A stretch of 11,310 nucleotides of DNA from CBFCZU01 sp965602635 (GTDB taxonomy: Bacteria > Planctomycetota > Phycisphaerae > SM23-33). The position numbers and the translations under genes are program-made. The stretch covers positions 1 through 11,310 of the forward strand of contig CBFCZU010000139.1 in assembly GCA_965602635.1 (NCBI GenBank), written 5' to 3'. Positions within the stretch are counted from its first letter, which is position 1, and the number at the start of each line of letters is the position of its first letter. Below the pieces are notes generated by a model that saw only the letters and a program-made list of their open reading frames with translations, made no database searches and was not told the DNA's origin. Below, piece by piece: positions 1-6,119 of the stretch.

Positions 1-110
1 CCAGCGCGCCACGGGCCCCCGGCCTGGGCGGCGGCTGGCGACATCCTGAAGGCAGTAATGAGTGGCCCGGGCGCGATTCCGGCGATAACCAGGTGTCCCC
101 CTCCCGACCC

Positions 111-129
111 CCCGGAATCGTGTTCCGGG
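111..129 (+). terminator. GC-rich hairpin upstream of ribE, possible terminator of the preceding unit
   Basis: A perfect 7-bp stem (CCGGAA-type arms at 111-117 and 123-129) closes a 5-nt loop. No T-run follows, so it is not a canonical intrinsic terminator. It sits just ahead of the ribE promoter, which fits an end for an upstream transcript. Bases 1-110 contain no reading frame I can assign to a family: one frame stops at 47-49, and the other two stay open without recognisable similarity. Confidence 0.35.
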
Positions 130-161
130 CCACGTCTTGTCGCCTGGCGCCCCGCGGCGTC

Positions 162-190
162 TTGCCAACCGCCTCGCCGGACCGTAGCAT
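162..190 (+). promoter_or_regulatory. Putative ribE promoter with leaderless spacing
   Basis: TTGCCA at 162-167 and TAGCAT at 185-190 are separated by 17 bp, giving 5/6 and 4/6 matches to the sigma-70 consensus. The -10 box ends 7 nt before the ATG at 198, so the expected transcript start is within a base or two of the start codon. No Shine-Dalgarno lies before that ATG. An alternative ATG at 189 falls inside the -10 box and is unlikely to be translated. Confidence 0.5.
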
Positions 191-197
191 GGACTCC

Positions 198-839
198 ATG
201 TTCACCGGGATCGTCCAGCACGTGGGCCGGGTCACCGATATCGCCGCGACGCCGGCGGGCAAGCGGCTGCGGATCGACGTCGGGCTCCTGGCCGAGGCGC
301 TGTCGGGCGGCGCCAGCCTGGCGGTGGACGGCGTGTGCCTGACGGCCTCGTCGGTGGCCGGCGCTGAGGCCGAGTTCGACGCGGTGCCGGAGACGCTCAG
401 CCGGACCACTCTAGGCCGGCTGGTTCGCGGCAGCCGGGTCAACCTCGAGAGGCCCCTGGCGGCGGGCGACCCGCTCGACGGGCACATCGTGCAGGGGCAT
501 GTTGACGCCACGGCCGAGGTCGCCGGCGTTGACCGCTCGGCCTCGGGTCACGTGGTCCACCTGGCCGCGGCGGGCGAGCTCACCGCACGGATGGTGCCCA
601 AGGGCTCGGTGGCGCTGGCCGGAGTGAGCCTCACCATCGCCGACCTCGGCGAAGGGCGGCTGTCCGTCGCCCTGGTGCCCGCCACGCTGGGGCGCACCAC
701 GCTCGGAGAGCTGCGAAGCTCCGACCTGGTCAACGTGGAACTGGACGTCATCGGCAAGTACGTCAGGAGGGCGCTTGCCGAGTTGGGCGGCGCCGGCGAC
801 CTGACGATAGAGAAGCTCCGCGAGGCCGGCTTCGCCTGA
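198..839 (+). CDS. ribE: Riboflavin synthase (alpha subunit)
   Basis: Riboflavin synthase dismutates two 6,7-dimethyl-8-ribityllumazines to riboflavin and a pyrimidinedione, the last step of flavin synthesis in the cytosol. The 213-residue protein has the usual length and two tandem lumazine-binding barrels. Repeat 1 shows MFTGIV at the N-terminus, SLAVDGVCLT near 40-49, ETLSRTTLG at 65-73, VNLERPL at 81-87 and DGHIVQGHVDAT at 94-104. Repeat 2 shows KGSVALAGVSLTI at 135-147, LGRTTLG at 164-170 and VNVELDVIGKYV at 178-189, and is followed by a short C-terminal tail. The start at 198 is chosen because family members begin MFTGIV. The frame is open further upstream, to a GTG at 93 and beyond, but that stretch does not resemble any Rib protein and contains the promoter. 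No FMN riboswitch is visible. pdxA follows 97 nt downstream on the same strand, and flavin and B6 synthesis are linked because FMN is the PdxH cofactor. Confidence 0.96.
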   Translation: MFTGIVQHVGRVTDIAATPAGKRLRIDVGLLAEALSGGASLAVDGVCLTASSVAGAEAEFDAVPETLSRTTLGRLVRGSRVNLERPLAAGDPLDGHIVQGHVDATAEVAGVDRSASGHVVHLAAAGELTARMVPKGSVALAGVSLTIADLGEGRLSVALVPATLGRTTLGELRSSDLVNVELDVIGKYVRRALAELGGAGDLTIEKLREAGFA

Positions 840-936
840 GACGACCGCTCGGCCGCGAAGCCAATGAGATACGCAATGGATGCCTGCGCAGGGCGCATCC
901 GAAGCTGTCGCGACTCGGCGAGGGTTGCCGAACGCC

Positions 937-1953
937 ATGGAACAATACCGTCCGACCATTGGCATCACGATGGGCGATCCTTGCGGGATCGGCCCGGAGA
1001 TAGTCGCCAAGGCATTGGCCGACGGCTCGCTCCGCGCCCGGGCGCGATTCGTCGTCTTCGGATTCAGTGAGCTTTTCGGCTACGCCGCCGACATGGCGGA
1101 GGCCGATTTCCCCTGGCGTCGCGATCACCACGAGGGCCTCTCCTTCGTCCCGTCCGGGGTGACGGTGCTGGATTATGACGAGCTGTCGGCCCCGGCCACC
1201 GGCGAGCACGAGCCGACGCGCCACGGCGGGCACGCCAGCTTCACCTTCGTTGAGGATGCCATCGCCGCCGCCCGCGACGGCAGGATCGACGCGCTGGTGA
1301 CCGCGCCGATCTCCAAGCGGGCATGGCAGATGGCGGGGGTGCGCTTCCCCGGGCACACCGAGCTGCTGGCCAAGCGCACCGGGACGAGGGACTTCGCCAT
1401 GATGTTCGTCGCACCGCGGATGAAGGTTGCCCTGGCCACCATCCACGTGCCGCTGATGGCCGTCCGCGACCTGTTCACCATCGGGCGCGTCTTCAACCCC
1501 ATTGACCTCGCCGACCGGGCGCTGAAGGAGTGGTTCGGCGTCGAGAGGCCCAAGATCGCCGTCTGCGGGCTCAACCCCCACGCGGGCGAGGACGGGGCCA
1601 TCGGCGACGAGGAGAAGCGGATCATCGCCCCGGCCATCCTGATGGCGTCCGAGGCGGGCATCGACGTGAGCGGGCCCTTCCCGGCCGACACCCTCTTCGG
1701 CCGGGCGGCCGTGGGAGAGTTCGACTGCGTCGTGGCCATGTACCACGACCAGGCCTTGATACCCGTCAAACTGCTGGCCTGGCGCCAGGCCGTCAACCTG
1801 ACCCTGGGCCTGCCGATCGTCCGCACCAGCCCCGGGCACGGCACGGCCTTCGACATCGCCGGGCGAAACCGGGCCGACCCCCAGCCGACCGCGGCGGCCA
1901 TTCAGCTCGCCATCGACCTGTCCGGCAGGCGGGCCGCCGCAAAGGGCCATTGA
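937..1953 (+). CDS. pdxA: 4-hydroxythreonine-4-phosphate dehydrogenase
   Basis: PdxA oxidises 4-phosphohydroxy-L-threonine with NAD(P); the product decarboxylates to 3-amino-1-hydroxyacetone 1-phosphate, the substrate of PdxJ, in the DXP-dependent pyridoxal phosphate pathway. The 338-residue length is normal. Motifs seen: TMGDPCGIGPEI at 11-22 (Cys where Ala is usual), VTAPISK at 121-127, FPGHTE at 137-142, ATIHVPL at 167-173, GLNPHAGE at 211-218, MYHDQ at 268-272 and RTSPGHGTAFDIAG at 296-309. His170, His215 and His270 keep the same 45- and 55-residue spacing as the metal ligands of the E. coli enzyme (His166, 211, 266), so it should be active. ATG 937 is preferred over the in-frame ATG at 880 because family similarity starts just after it; a loose GAGGG lies 12 nt upstream. 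It is probably co-transcribed with ribE, since I see no convincing promoter in the 97-nt gap. Confidence 0.96.
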   Translation: MEQYRPTIGITMGDPCGIGPEIVAKALADGSLRARARFVVFGFSELFGYAADMAEADFPWRRDHHEGLSFVPSGVTVLDYDELSAPATGEHEPTRHGGHASFTFVEDAIAAARDGRIDALVTAPISKRAWQMAGVRFPGHTELLAKRTGTRDFAMMFVAPRMKVALATIHVPLMAVRDLFTIGRVFNPIDLADRALKEWFGVERPKIAVCGLNPHAGEDGAIGDEEKRIIAPAILMASEAGIDVSGPFPADTLFGRAAVGEFDCVVAMYHDQALIPVKLLAWRQAVNLTLGLPIVRTSPGHGTAFDIAGRNRADPQPTAAAIQLAIDLSGRRAAAKGH

Positions 1954-1986
1954 CCACCCCAGTGAGGGCGAATACGGCCTTTTGGC

Positions 1987-2015
1987 TTGACGCGACGCCG
2001 ATCGAGCGGTAGAAT
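1987..2015 (+). promoter_or_regulatory. Strong sigma-70-type promoter of the PEP-CTERM gene
   Basis: TTGACG at 1987-1992, a 17-bp spacer and TAGAAT at 2010-2015 match the consensus in 5/6 positions each. The predicted start is near 2022, which leaves a leader of about 204 nt before the gene at 2226. A second perfect TTGACA stands at 2135-2140, but its best -10 partner (TACAAG at 2160-2165) is 19 bp away, so it is weaker. Confidence 0.65.
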
Positions 2016-2225
2016 GCGCCCTGTTGCTCAGGAGGAACAGCATTTCTTCGGCAAGCTCACCGAAGCCCACGGGTGGCCAGGGTCTATCTGTGCTGGCCCC
2101 GACTCCCCATGTCAGTTCGCAGTACGAGCAAGCCTTGACATGCCATTACAGCAAGACAGTACAAGGTGCGGCTTGCGTTGGGTGGTTTCCGCCGGGGAAC
2201 TTACATGGTGAAGAGGAGGCGAGAG
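2016..2225 (+). other. Long 5' leader with one hairpin; no gene recognised
   Basis: This stretch lies between the promoter and the start codon at 2226. It holds an inverted repeat, CTTCGG at 2046-2051 against CCGAAG at 2060-2065 (8-nt loop), and a GGAGGA at 2031-2036. A frame from ATG 2014 runs 65 codons to a stop at 2209-2211 (MRPVAQEEQHFF...), but it resembles no family and has no Shine-Dalgarno of its own. I match it to no known riboswitch. Confidence 0.35.
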
Positions 2226-3158
2226 ATGAGACAGACACGGATAACTCTGATAGTGTCAGTTGCCGTCCTGCTGGCATGGGCGGCGCCGGCCGCCCTGGGG
2301 CAACTGCCGGGCAACCTGGCCCTTCAGGTGCCGGACTGGAACCAGCCGGGCAGCTACGGCGTCGGCGGGTATCCCAGTTGGTGCTCGCCCACCGCCGGCG
2401 GCAACCTGATGGGCTACTGGGAGGACGTCATGGGCTGCGTGGGGCTGACCGACCGCCAGGTCATGCCCGCGGGCCCCGGCTACGCCAACAATGCCCTCAC
2501 GTGGCAGCAGGGGCTCTTCAACGACGGCCAGGTCGAGATGGGCTGGCACATGGGCACGGACGGGTGGGTCAACCCGCTCACCCAGCTCCCGCCGGCCGCC
2601 AACGGCACGCCCTTGGTCCAGATCGGCCCCGGGATGCTGAACTACGCCACGGGCGCGTGGGTCGATCCGGGCGCCACGGCCATCACTAAGGTCGCCTATC
2701 CGAACACCCAGATCGGCATAGACGTCATGCCGGCCAATCCCCTCATGTGGGCGAACTACATGGCCGAGATCGACGCCGGGCGCCCGGCGCTGGTCTCCTT
2801 CGACAAGTGGGTCAACACGCAGTTGTTCCAGGGCAACGTCACCGTCCAGGGATTTCCCATGCAGCAGGTCGAGTCGTACCCCTGGAACCTGAACACCGAT
2901 GCGCACACGGTTGTCGGCATGGGATACATCGACCTGAACCCCGGTTTCCAGAACAACGGCGCCGACGAGTGGTTCATCGTCCAGGACGGCTGGCCGGGAC
3001 CGGGCGGCGGGGCCGGCGGAACAGGCCAGTACGTGCGCGTTCCGCTGGACATGATGTGGCAGCAGAACGACTACGTGTACACGGTTCCGGAGCCCGCCTC
3101 CGCCGCCGTCGTACTGGTCGGCTGGATGGTCCTTCTGCGCCGCAGGCGGCGCGACTGA
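2226..3158 (+). CDS. Secreted PEP-CTERM protein with C39-like cysteine peptidase fold
   Basis: A 310-residue exported protein of unknown substrate. Residues 1-25 form a Sec signal peptide (MRQTR, a hydrophobic stretch, then ALG before Gln26). The body resembles C39-like cysteine peptidases. Cys53 sits in WCSPTAGGNLMGYW (52-65), EIDAGRPALVSF is at 181-192, His227 is in DAHTVVGMGYID (225-236), and Asp254 is in WFIVQDGWPG (249-258). These could form a Cys-His-Asp triad. The C-terminus is a PEP-CTERM tag: VPEPA at 287-291, a short hydrophobic helix, then RRRRRD. That tag predicts cleavage and envelope sorting by an exosortase encoded elsewhere. ATG 2226 is chosen because GAGGAGG at 2213-2219 lies 6 nt upstream; the in-frame ATG at 2205 would put that sequence inside the gene. 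It is probably a single-gene unit. Peptidase activity is inferred, and a non-catalytic binding role is possible. Confidence 0.82.
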   Translation: MRQTRITLIVSVAVLLAWAAPAALGQLPGNLALQVPDWNQPGSYGVGGYPSWCSPTAGGNLMGYWEDVMGCVGLTDRQVMPAGPGYANNALTWQQGLFNDGQVEMGWHMGTDGWVNPLTQLPPAANGTPLVQIGPGMLNYATGAWVDPGATAITKVAYPNTQIGIDVMPANPLMWANYMAEIDAGRPALVSFDKWVNTQLFQGNVTVQGFPMQQVESYPWNLNTDAHTVVGMGYIDLNPGFQNNGADEWFIVQDGWPGPGGGAGGTGQYVRVPLDMMWQQNDYVYTVPEPASAAVVLVGWMVLLRRRRRD

Positions 3159-3207
3159 TAGCAGCGCCGCTCGGCGTGGCAGGTGGCCGCATGGGCTTGA
3201 GGGATCG

Positions 3208-3260
3208 GGCCGCTTGATCGGTCTAACTCCGCCAGCGGCCGGGCATGGAAGCTCGACCGA
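3208..3260 (+). other. Possible pseudoknot in the 3' region of the PEP-CTERM gene
   Basis: Two interleaved perfect stems are present: 3208-3214 (GGCCGCT) with 3234-3240 (AGCGGCC), and 3218-3223 (TCGGTC) with 3255-3260 (GACCGA). Their order gives an H-type pseudoknot with loops of 3, 10 and 14 nt. It lies 50-100 nt after the stop codon and 14 nt before the strong hairpin at 3275. In GC-rich DNA the two stems could be coincidental. Confidence 0.3.
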
Positions 3261-3274
3261 CGAGTGGACAGCGG

Positions 3275-3309
3275 CGCCGCCGGGGCTGCCCCTAGAGGCC
3301 CCGGCGGCG
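3275..3309 (+). terminator. Strong 12-bp terminator-like hairpin
   Basis: Arms at 3275-3286 and 3298-3309 are perfectly complementary over 12 bp, almost all G-C, around an 11-nt loop. No T-run follows (TACTTGTG), so it may be a transcript-end stabiliser or a factor-assisted terminator. It lies between the PEP-CTERM gene and the promoter of the next gene, which fits separation of two units. Confidence 0.55.
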
Positions 3310-3325
3310 TACTTGTGCGCCGGCA

Positions 3326-3354
3326 TTGATGTCGGGCGAGCGAGGGGCTAGCCT
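3326..3354 (+). promoter_or_regulatory. Putative kinase-gene promoter with leaderless spacing
   Basis: TTGATG at 3326-3331 and TAGCCT at 3349-3354 are 17 bp apart. The -10 box ends exactly 7 nt before ATG 3362, the same geometry as at ribE. The match to consensus is modest (4/6 and 3/6). A GAGGGG at 3342-3347 lies 14 nt from the ATG, too far for a good Shine-Dalgarno, and would be inside the promoter spacer. Confidence 0.42.
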
Positions 3355-3361
3355 TTGGCCC

Positions 3362-4333
3362 ATGAGCCTTTCAGCCGATCAGGCCCGCGAGCTGGTGGTT
3401 GCCCGACTGGGGAGCGGCGACTGGCAGATCCGCCCCTTCGGGGCCGGCAAGTTCTCGGAGACCTTCCAGGTGACCGGCCGTGGCGGCGACTATGTCCTCC
3501 GCGTCGCCCCGCCCAACGACCTGCTGCAACTGTTCTACGAGCGCCGGATGATGCGCCAGGAGCCGCCCATCCACGCCCGCCTGCTGGCCGAGACGTCCGT
3601 GCCCGCGCCGCCGATCGTCGCCCACGACTTCTCCCGCCGCCTGATCGACCGCGACTACCTCCTCATGCCGCGCCTGGCGGGTGTTCCGCTCAGCGAGGCG
3701 TCCCTGGCCGCCCGGGCCCGGGCGCGGGCGCTGCGGCAGTGGGGCGGGCACATCGCCCAGGTGCATTCGATCACCGACCCGGCGGGGCGGTTCGGCTACC
3801 TGGGCGAGCACTGCCCCATGCCCCCGGCCGAGAGCTGGGCAGAGGCGTTCGGCGTCATGTACCGCAAGGAGCTGGACGACGTCGTCGCCTGCGGCGTGTA
3901 CGACCAGGCCACCGCCGACGCCGCACAGGCCCTGCTGGAGGATAACCTGCGCCTCTTCGACCACTGCCGCACGTCCCGCCTGCTGCACGGCGACATCTGG
4001 GTGACCAACCTGCTGGTCGGGCCCGGCGGCGAGGTCACCGGCGTGCTCGACTTCGACCGCGCCTGCTGGGGCGACGTCGAGTGGGACCTGGCCATCGCCG
4101 AGTACTGCGGCGTGACGCAGCCGCCGTTCTGGGACGGCTACGGGCGGGTGGTCGAGACTCACGAAGGCGACGCCGCGGTCCGGCGGATGTTCTACCTGCT
4201 ATACGAGCACCAGAAGTACATCGTCATCTCGATGAGCCGGCGGCGCGACGACCCGCCCCGCGCCCGCCGATATGCGGCCGAGTCGCTGGCGGCAATGGAC
4301 CGCTTTCGCCAGACCGGCCAGCCGGGGTTCTGA
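3362..4333 (+). CDS. Phosphotransferase of the APH (aminoglycoside phosphotransferase) family
   Basis: A 323-residue cytosolic kinase-fold protein. The N-lobe has FGAGKFSETFQV (26-37) as a glycine-containing loop and DYVLRVAP (43-50), with Arg where protein kinases have the ATP-binding Lys. LMPRLAGVPL (101-110) is the hinge. The catalytic loop is HGDIWVTN (209-216), with Asp211 as likely base and Asn216 as metal ligand. The DFG-equivalent is LDFD (229-232), followed by WGDVEWDLA (236-244). APH-fold enzymes phosphorylate small molecules such as aminoglycosides, choline, fructosamines and homoserine. The sequence alone does not identify the substrate, so drug resistance should not be assumed. 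ATG 3362 is chosen from promoter geometry and family start; an in-frame ATG at 3329 and TTG at 3326 fall in the -35 region. It ends 18 nt before the convergent leuA. Confidence 0.85.
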   Translation: MSLSADQARELVVARLGSGDWQIRPFGAGKFSETFQVTGRGGDYVLRVAPPNDLLQLFYERRMMRQEPPIHARLLAETSVPAPPIVAHDFSRRLIDRDYLLMPRLAGVPLSEASLAARARARALRQWGGHIAQVHSITDPAGRFGYLGEHCPMPPAESWAEAFGVMYRKELDDVVACGVYDQATADAAQALLEDNLRLFDHCRTSRLLHGDIWVTNLLVGPGGEVTGVLDFDRACWGDVEWDLAIAEYCGVTQPPFWDGYGRVVETHEGDAAVRRMFYLLYEHQKYIVISMSRRRDDPPRARRYAAESLAAMDRFRQTGQPGF

Positions 4334-4351
4334 CCTGAGCGGCCGGCGCAC

Positions 4352-5896
4352 CTATGACGTGGTCGGCTTCGACTGCCCGCCGTTGGTGGCCGTCAGGACG
4401 CGGTTGACGGCCACCAGATACGCCCGCGCCGAGGCCTCCACGATGTCCGTGCTCAGCCCCCGGGCGCGATACCGCCGCCCCTCGTGCTCGACCTCTATGG
4501 TCACCTCGCCCTGGGCGTCCTTGCCGCCGGTCAGCGCCCGAAGGGCGAAGTCGGTCAGCGCCAGCCTCACGCCGGTTATCCGGCTGATGGCCTCGTAGGC
4601 GGCGTCGATTGGCCCGTCGCCCGTGGCCGCGTCCGTGAACGACTGCTCATCGTTCGAAAGCGTCACCGTGGCCGTCGCCACCGCGTTCGAGCCGGCGATC
4701 GTCTGAAGGGCGTCCAGGCGCCATACCTCCGTCACCGACGCCATCTGCTGATCTATCAGCGCCTCGATGTCGGCGTCGAAGACCTCCTTCTTCCTGTCTG
4801 CCAGGGCCTTGAACTTCTCGAACACCTCGTCGAGCTGCTCGTTGGAGAGCGAGAACCCCAAGGCCTCCACGCGCTCCTTCAGGGCGTGGCGGCCCGAGTG
4901 CTTGCCCAGCACCAGCCGCCCCGACGGGATGCCGATGTCGGAGGGCTTCATTATCTCGTACGTCTCGCGCCGCTTGAGCACGCCGTCCTGGTGGACGCCC
5001 GCCTCGTGGGCGAAGGCGTTGTCGCCGACGATGGCCTTGTTCCGCTGAACTTGCGAGCCCGTCACGCCCGCGACCAGTCGCGATGCGGGGTAGATCTTCG
5101 TGGTGTCGATGTTGGTGTCGGTGTCCAGGAAGTCCCTCCTGGTCTTCAGGGCCATGACGACCTCTTCCAGCGCGGCGTTGCCCGCCCGCTCGCCGAGGCC
5201 GTTTATGGTGCACTCGACCTGCCCGGCCCCCGCGCGGACCGCGGCGAGGGAGTTGGCCACCGCCAGGCCGAGGTCGTTGTGGCAGTGCACGCTGATCACC
5301 GCCTTATCGACGTTCGGCACCTTCGCGCGCAGGTGGCGGATGAGGTCGCCGAACTCGGCGGGCATGGCATAGCCGACCGTGTCGGGAATGTTGACCGTGG
5401 TGGCGCCCGCCTCGATGACCGCGGTCACTATCTCCACCAGGAAGTCCCATTCCGTCCGCGAGGCGTCCTCGGGGCTGAACTCCACGTCGTCGGTGTACTG
5501 CTTGGCCTGGCGGACGCTTTCCACGCTCATCCTGACGATCTCCTCCTTGGCACGCTTGAGCTTGTATGTGCGGTGGATCTCGCTGGTGGCGCAGAATACG
5601 TGCACGCGCTTGTGTTTGGCCTTTGCCACGGCCTCGCCGGCGCGCTCGACATCCTTCTCGATCGACCTGGCCAGTCCGGCGACGGTGCAGTTGCGGATCG
5701 TCTCGGCGATCGCCTGGACGGCCTCGAAGTCGCCCGGCGAGGCGATCGGGAAACCCGCCTCGATTATGTCAACGCGCAGGGATTCCAGCATCCGGGCAAC
5801 CTCGAGCTTCTCCTTCAGGTTCATGCTGCAACCGGGCGATTGCTCGCCGTCCCGGAGCGTCGTGTCGAAAATCAGAACTCGCGTTGGCTCGGACAT
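4352..5896 (-). CDS. leuA: 2-isopropylmalate synthase
   Basis: LeuA condenses acetyl-CoA with 2-oxoisovalerate to 2-isopropylmalate, the committed step of leucine synthesis. At 514 residues it is the common bacterial form. The TIM barrel carries DTTLRDGEQSPG at 11-22 (Asp11 metal, Arg15), HCHNDLG at 204-210 (metal His204 and His206), NGLGERAGNAALEEV at 232-246 (Asn240) and HEAGVHQDGVLK at 297-308. From about 390 to 500 comes the C-terminal allosteric domain that binds leucine in this family (for example GDGPIDAAYEAI at 427-438, RGLSTDIVEASARAYL at 479-494), so feedback inhibition is expected. The start at 5896 has AAAGGGA about 7 nt upstream. The gene is preceded by a leucine attenuator (5966-6086), giving a second, transcriptional layer of control. 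No other leu gene is adjacent. It is convergent with the kinase gene. Confidence 0.97.
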   Translation of the reverse strand: MSEPTRVLIFDTTLRDGEQSPGCSMNLKEKLEVARMLESLRVDIIEAGFPIASPGDFEAVQAIAETIRNCTVAGLARSIEKDVERAGEAVAKAKHKRVHVFCATSEIHRTYKLKRAKEEIVRMSVESVRQAKQYTDDVEFSPEDASRTEWDFLVEIVTAVIEAGATTVNIPDTVGYAMPAEFGDLIRHLRAKVPNVDKAVISVHCHNDLGLAVANSLAAVRAGAGQVECTINGLGERAGNAALEEVVMALKTRRDFLDTDTNIDTTKIYPASRLVAGVTGSQVQRNKAIVGDNAFAHEAGVHQDGVLKRRETYEIMKPSDIGIPSGRLVLGKHSGRHALKERVEALGFSLSNEQLDEVFEKFKALADRKKEVFDADIEALIDQQMASVTEVWRLDALQTIAGSNAVATATVTLSNDEQSFTDAATGDGPIDAAYEAISRITGVRLALTDFALRALTGGKDAQGEVTIEVEHEGRRYRARGLSTDIVEASARAYLVAVNRVLTATNGGQSKPTTS

Positions 5897-5965
5897 GTCA
5901 GTTCCCTTTCACCCTGACGCATGCGACCTTTCCTGGCTTCGTCAGATATCCGCCTGTCGGCACAT

Positions 5966-6001
5966 AAAAAAACCCCGCGATCCGCTTGCCGGATCGCGAG
6001 G
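5966..6001 (-). terminator. Attenuator terminator of leuA (segments 3:4)
   Basis: On the minus strand, CGCGATCCG (5998-5990) pairs with CGGATCGCG (5984-5976) around the 5-nt loop GCAAG. Flanking CCT/GGG extends the stem to 12 bp with one G-U pair. Seven T (5972-5966) follow at once. It is a textbook intrinsic terminator, placed 69 nt upstream of the leuA ATG and downstream of its promoter, so its role must be conditional read-through control. Confidence 0.92.
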
Positions 6002-6086
6002 CTGGGGGTCCGCCGCAGTACCCGCGATCCGTCAGCGCAACAGCAGCCCCAGCAGTAGCAGCAGGCTCGGGCTGTGACGCTGACGG
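5966..6086 (-). promoter_or_regulatory. Leucine transcription attenuator with mutually exclusive hairpins
   Basis: Four segments can be read on the minus strand. Segment 1 is CCGTCAGCG (6086-6078), inside the leader-peptide gene. Segment 2 is a 15-nt tract (6037-6023) whose first 9 nt, CGCTGACGG, pair perfectly with segment 1 and whose last 9 nt, CGGATCGCG, pair perfectly with segment 3 (5998-5990). Segment 4 (5984-5976) is identical to the second half of segment 2 and pairs with segment 3 as the terminator. An inner CAGCCC/GGGCTG (6074-6069 / 6049-6044) extends hairpin 1:2. Expected behaviour: stalling at the Leu codons covers segment 1 and frees segment 2 for 2:3, so transcription continues. 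A ribosome reaching the stop at 6034-6032 covers segment 2, so 3:4 forms and transcription stops. Confidence 0.88.
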
Positions 6087-6091
6087 TTCAT
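6032..6091 (-). CDS. leuL: Leucine-rich leader peptide of leuA
   Basis: A 19-residue peptide, MNRQRHSPSLLLLLGLLLR, ending in TGA. Eight residues are Leu (six CTG, one CTA, one TTG), five in a row, then Gly, then three more. AAAGG at 6102-6098 is 6 nt upstream of the ATG, an ideal Shine-Dalgarno, and the predicted transcript start near 6105 leaves a 14-nt leader. The peptide has no expected function of its own; its translation senses charged leucyl-tRNA. The enterobacterial leuL peptide plays the same role with four consecutive Leu codons. The stop codon lies within attenuator segment 2, as the mechanism needs. Confidence 0.9.
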   Translation of the reverse strand: MNRQRHSPSLLLLLGLLLR

Positions 6092-6119
6092 TGAATACCT
6101 TTGGATTACCAAGTATATC
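6091..6119 (+). promoter_or_regulatory. Candidate promoter for the glycoside hydrolase gene, overlapping the leuA promoter
   Basis: TTGAAT at 6091-6096 and TATATC at 6114-6119 are 17 bp apart on the plus strand, with 4/6 matches each. It overlaps the leuA -10 box and the leader start codon, so use of the two promoters would be mutually exclusive. An alternative is TATCAT at 6187-6192, a better -10 box but with only a weak TGCCCA (6165-6170) at 16 bp. I cannot choose between them. Confidence 0.28.

Noticed and set aside
93..197. N-terminal extension of ribE, or a RibD-RibE fusion
   Set aside because: The frame is open, but the sequence has no RibD features and contains the promoter, and the family start MFTGIV is at 198.
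878..900. Hairpin GGATGC/GCATCC between ribE and pdxA as a terminator
   Set aside because: Only 6 bp with no T-run; pdxA has no clear promoter of its own, so a terminator here would be hard to reconcile with its expression.
763..2070. A 435-codon open frame on the minus strand opposite pdxA
   Set aside because: It is a GC-rich shadow of a clearly conserved gene, with low-complexity Gly/Arg/Pro composition and no family resemblance.
3362..4333. Calling the kinase an aminoglycoside resistance gene
   Set aside because: The APH fold covers many small-molecule kinases, and nothing in the sequence or neighbours indicates an antibiotic substrate.
4321..4347. GCCGG/CCGGC repeat between the convergent kinase and leuA genes as a terminator
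   Set aside because: A 5-bp stem with a 17-nt loop made of common GC-rich words, not distinguishable from chance.
4484..5917. A 477-codon plus-strand frame opposite leuA
   Set aside because: leuA is unmistakable on the other strand, and this frame is its antisense shadow.
5897..6105. T-box or leucine-binding riboswitch controlling leuA
   Set aside because: No T-box consensus is seen between the promoter and the gene, and the Leu-codon peptide with competing stems accounts for the regulation.
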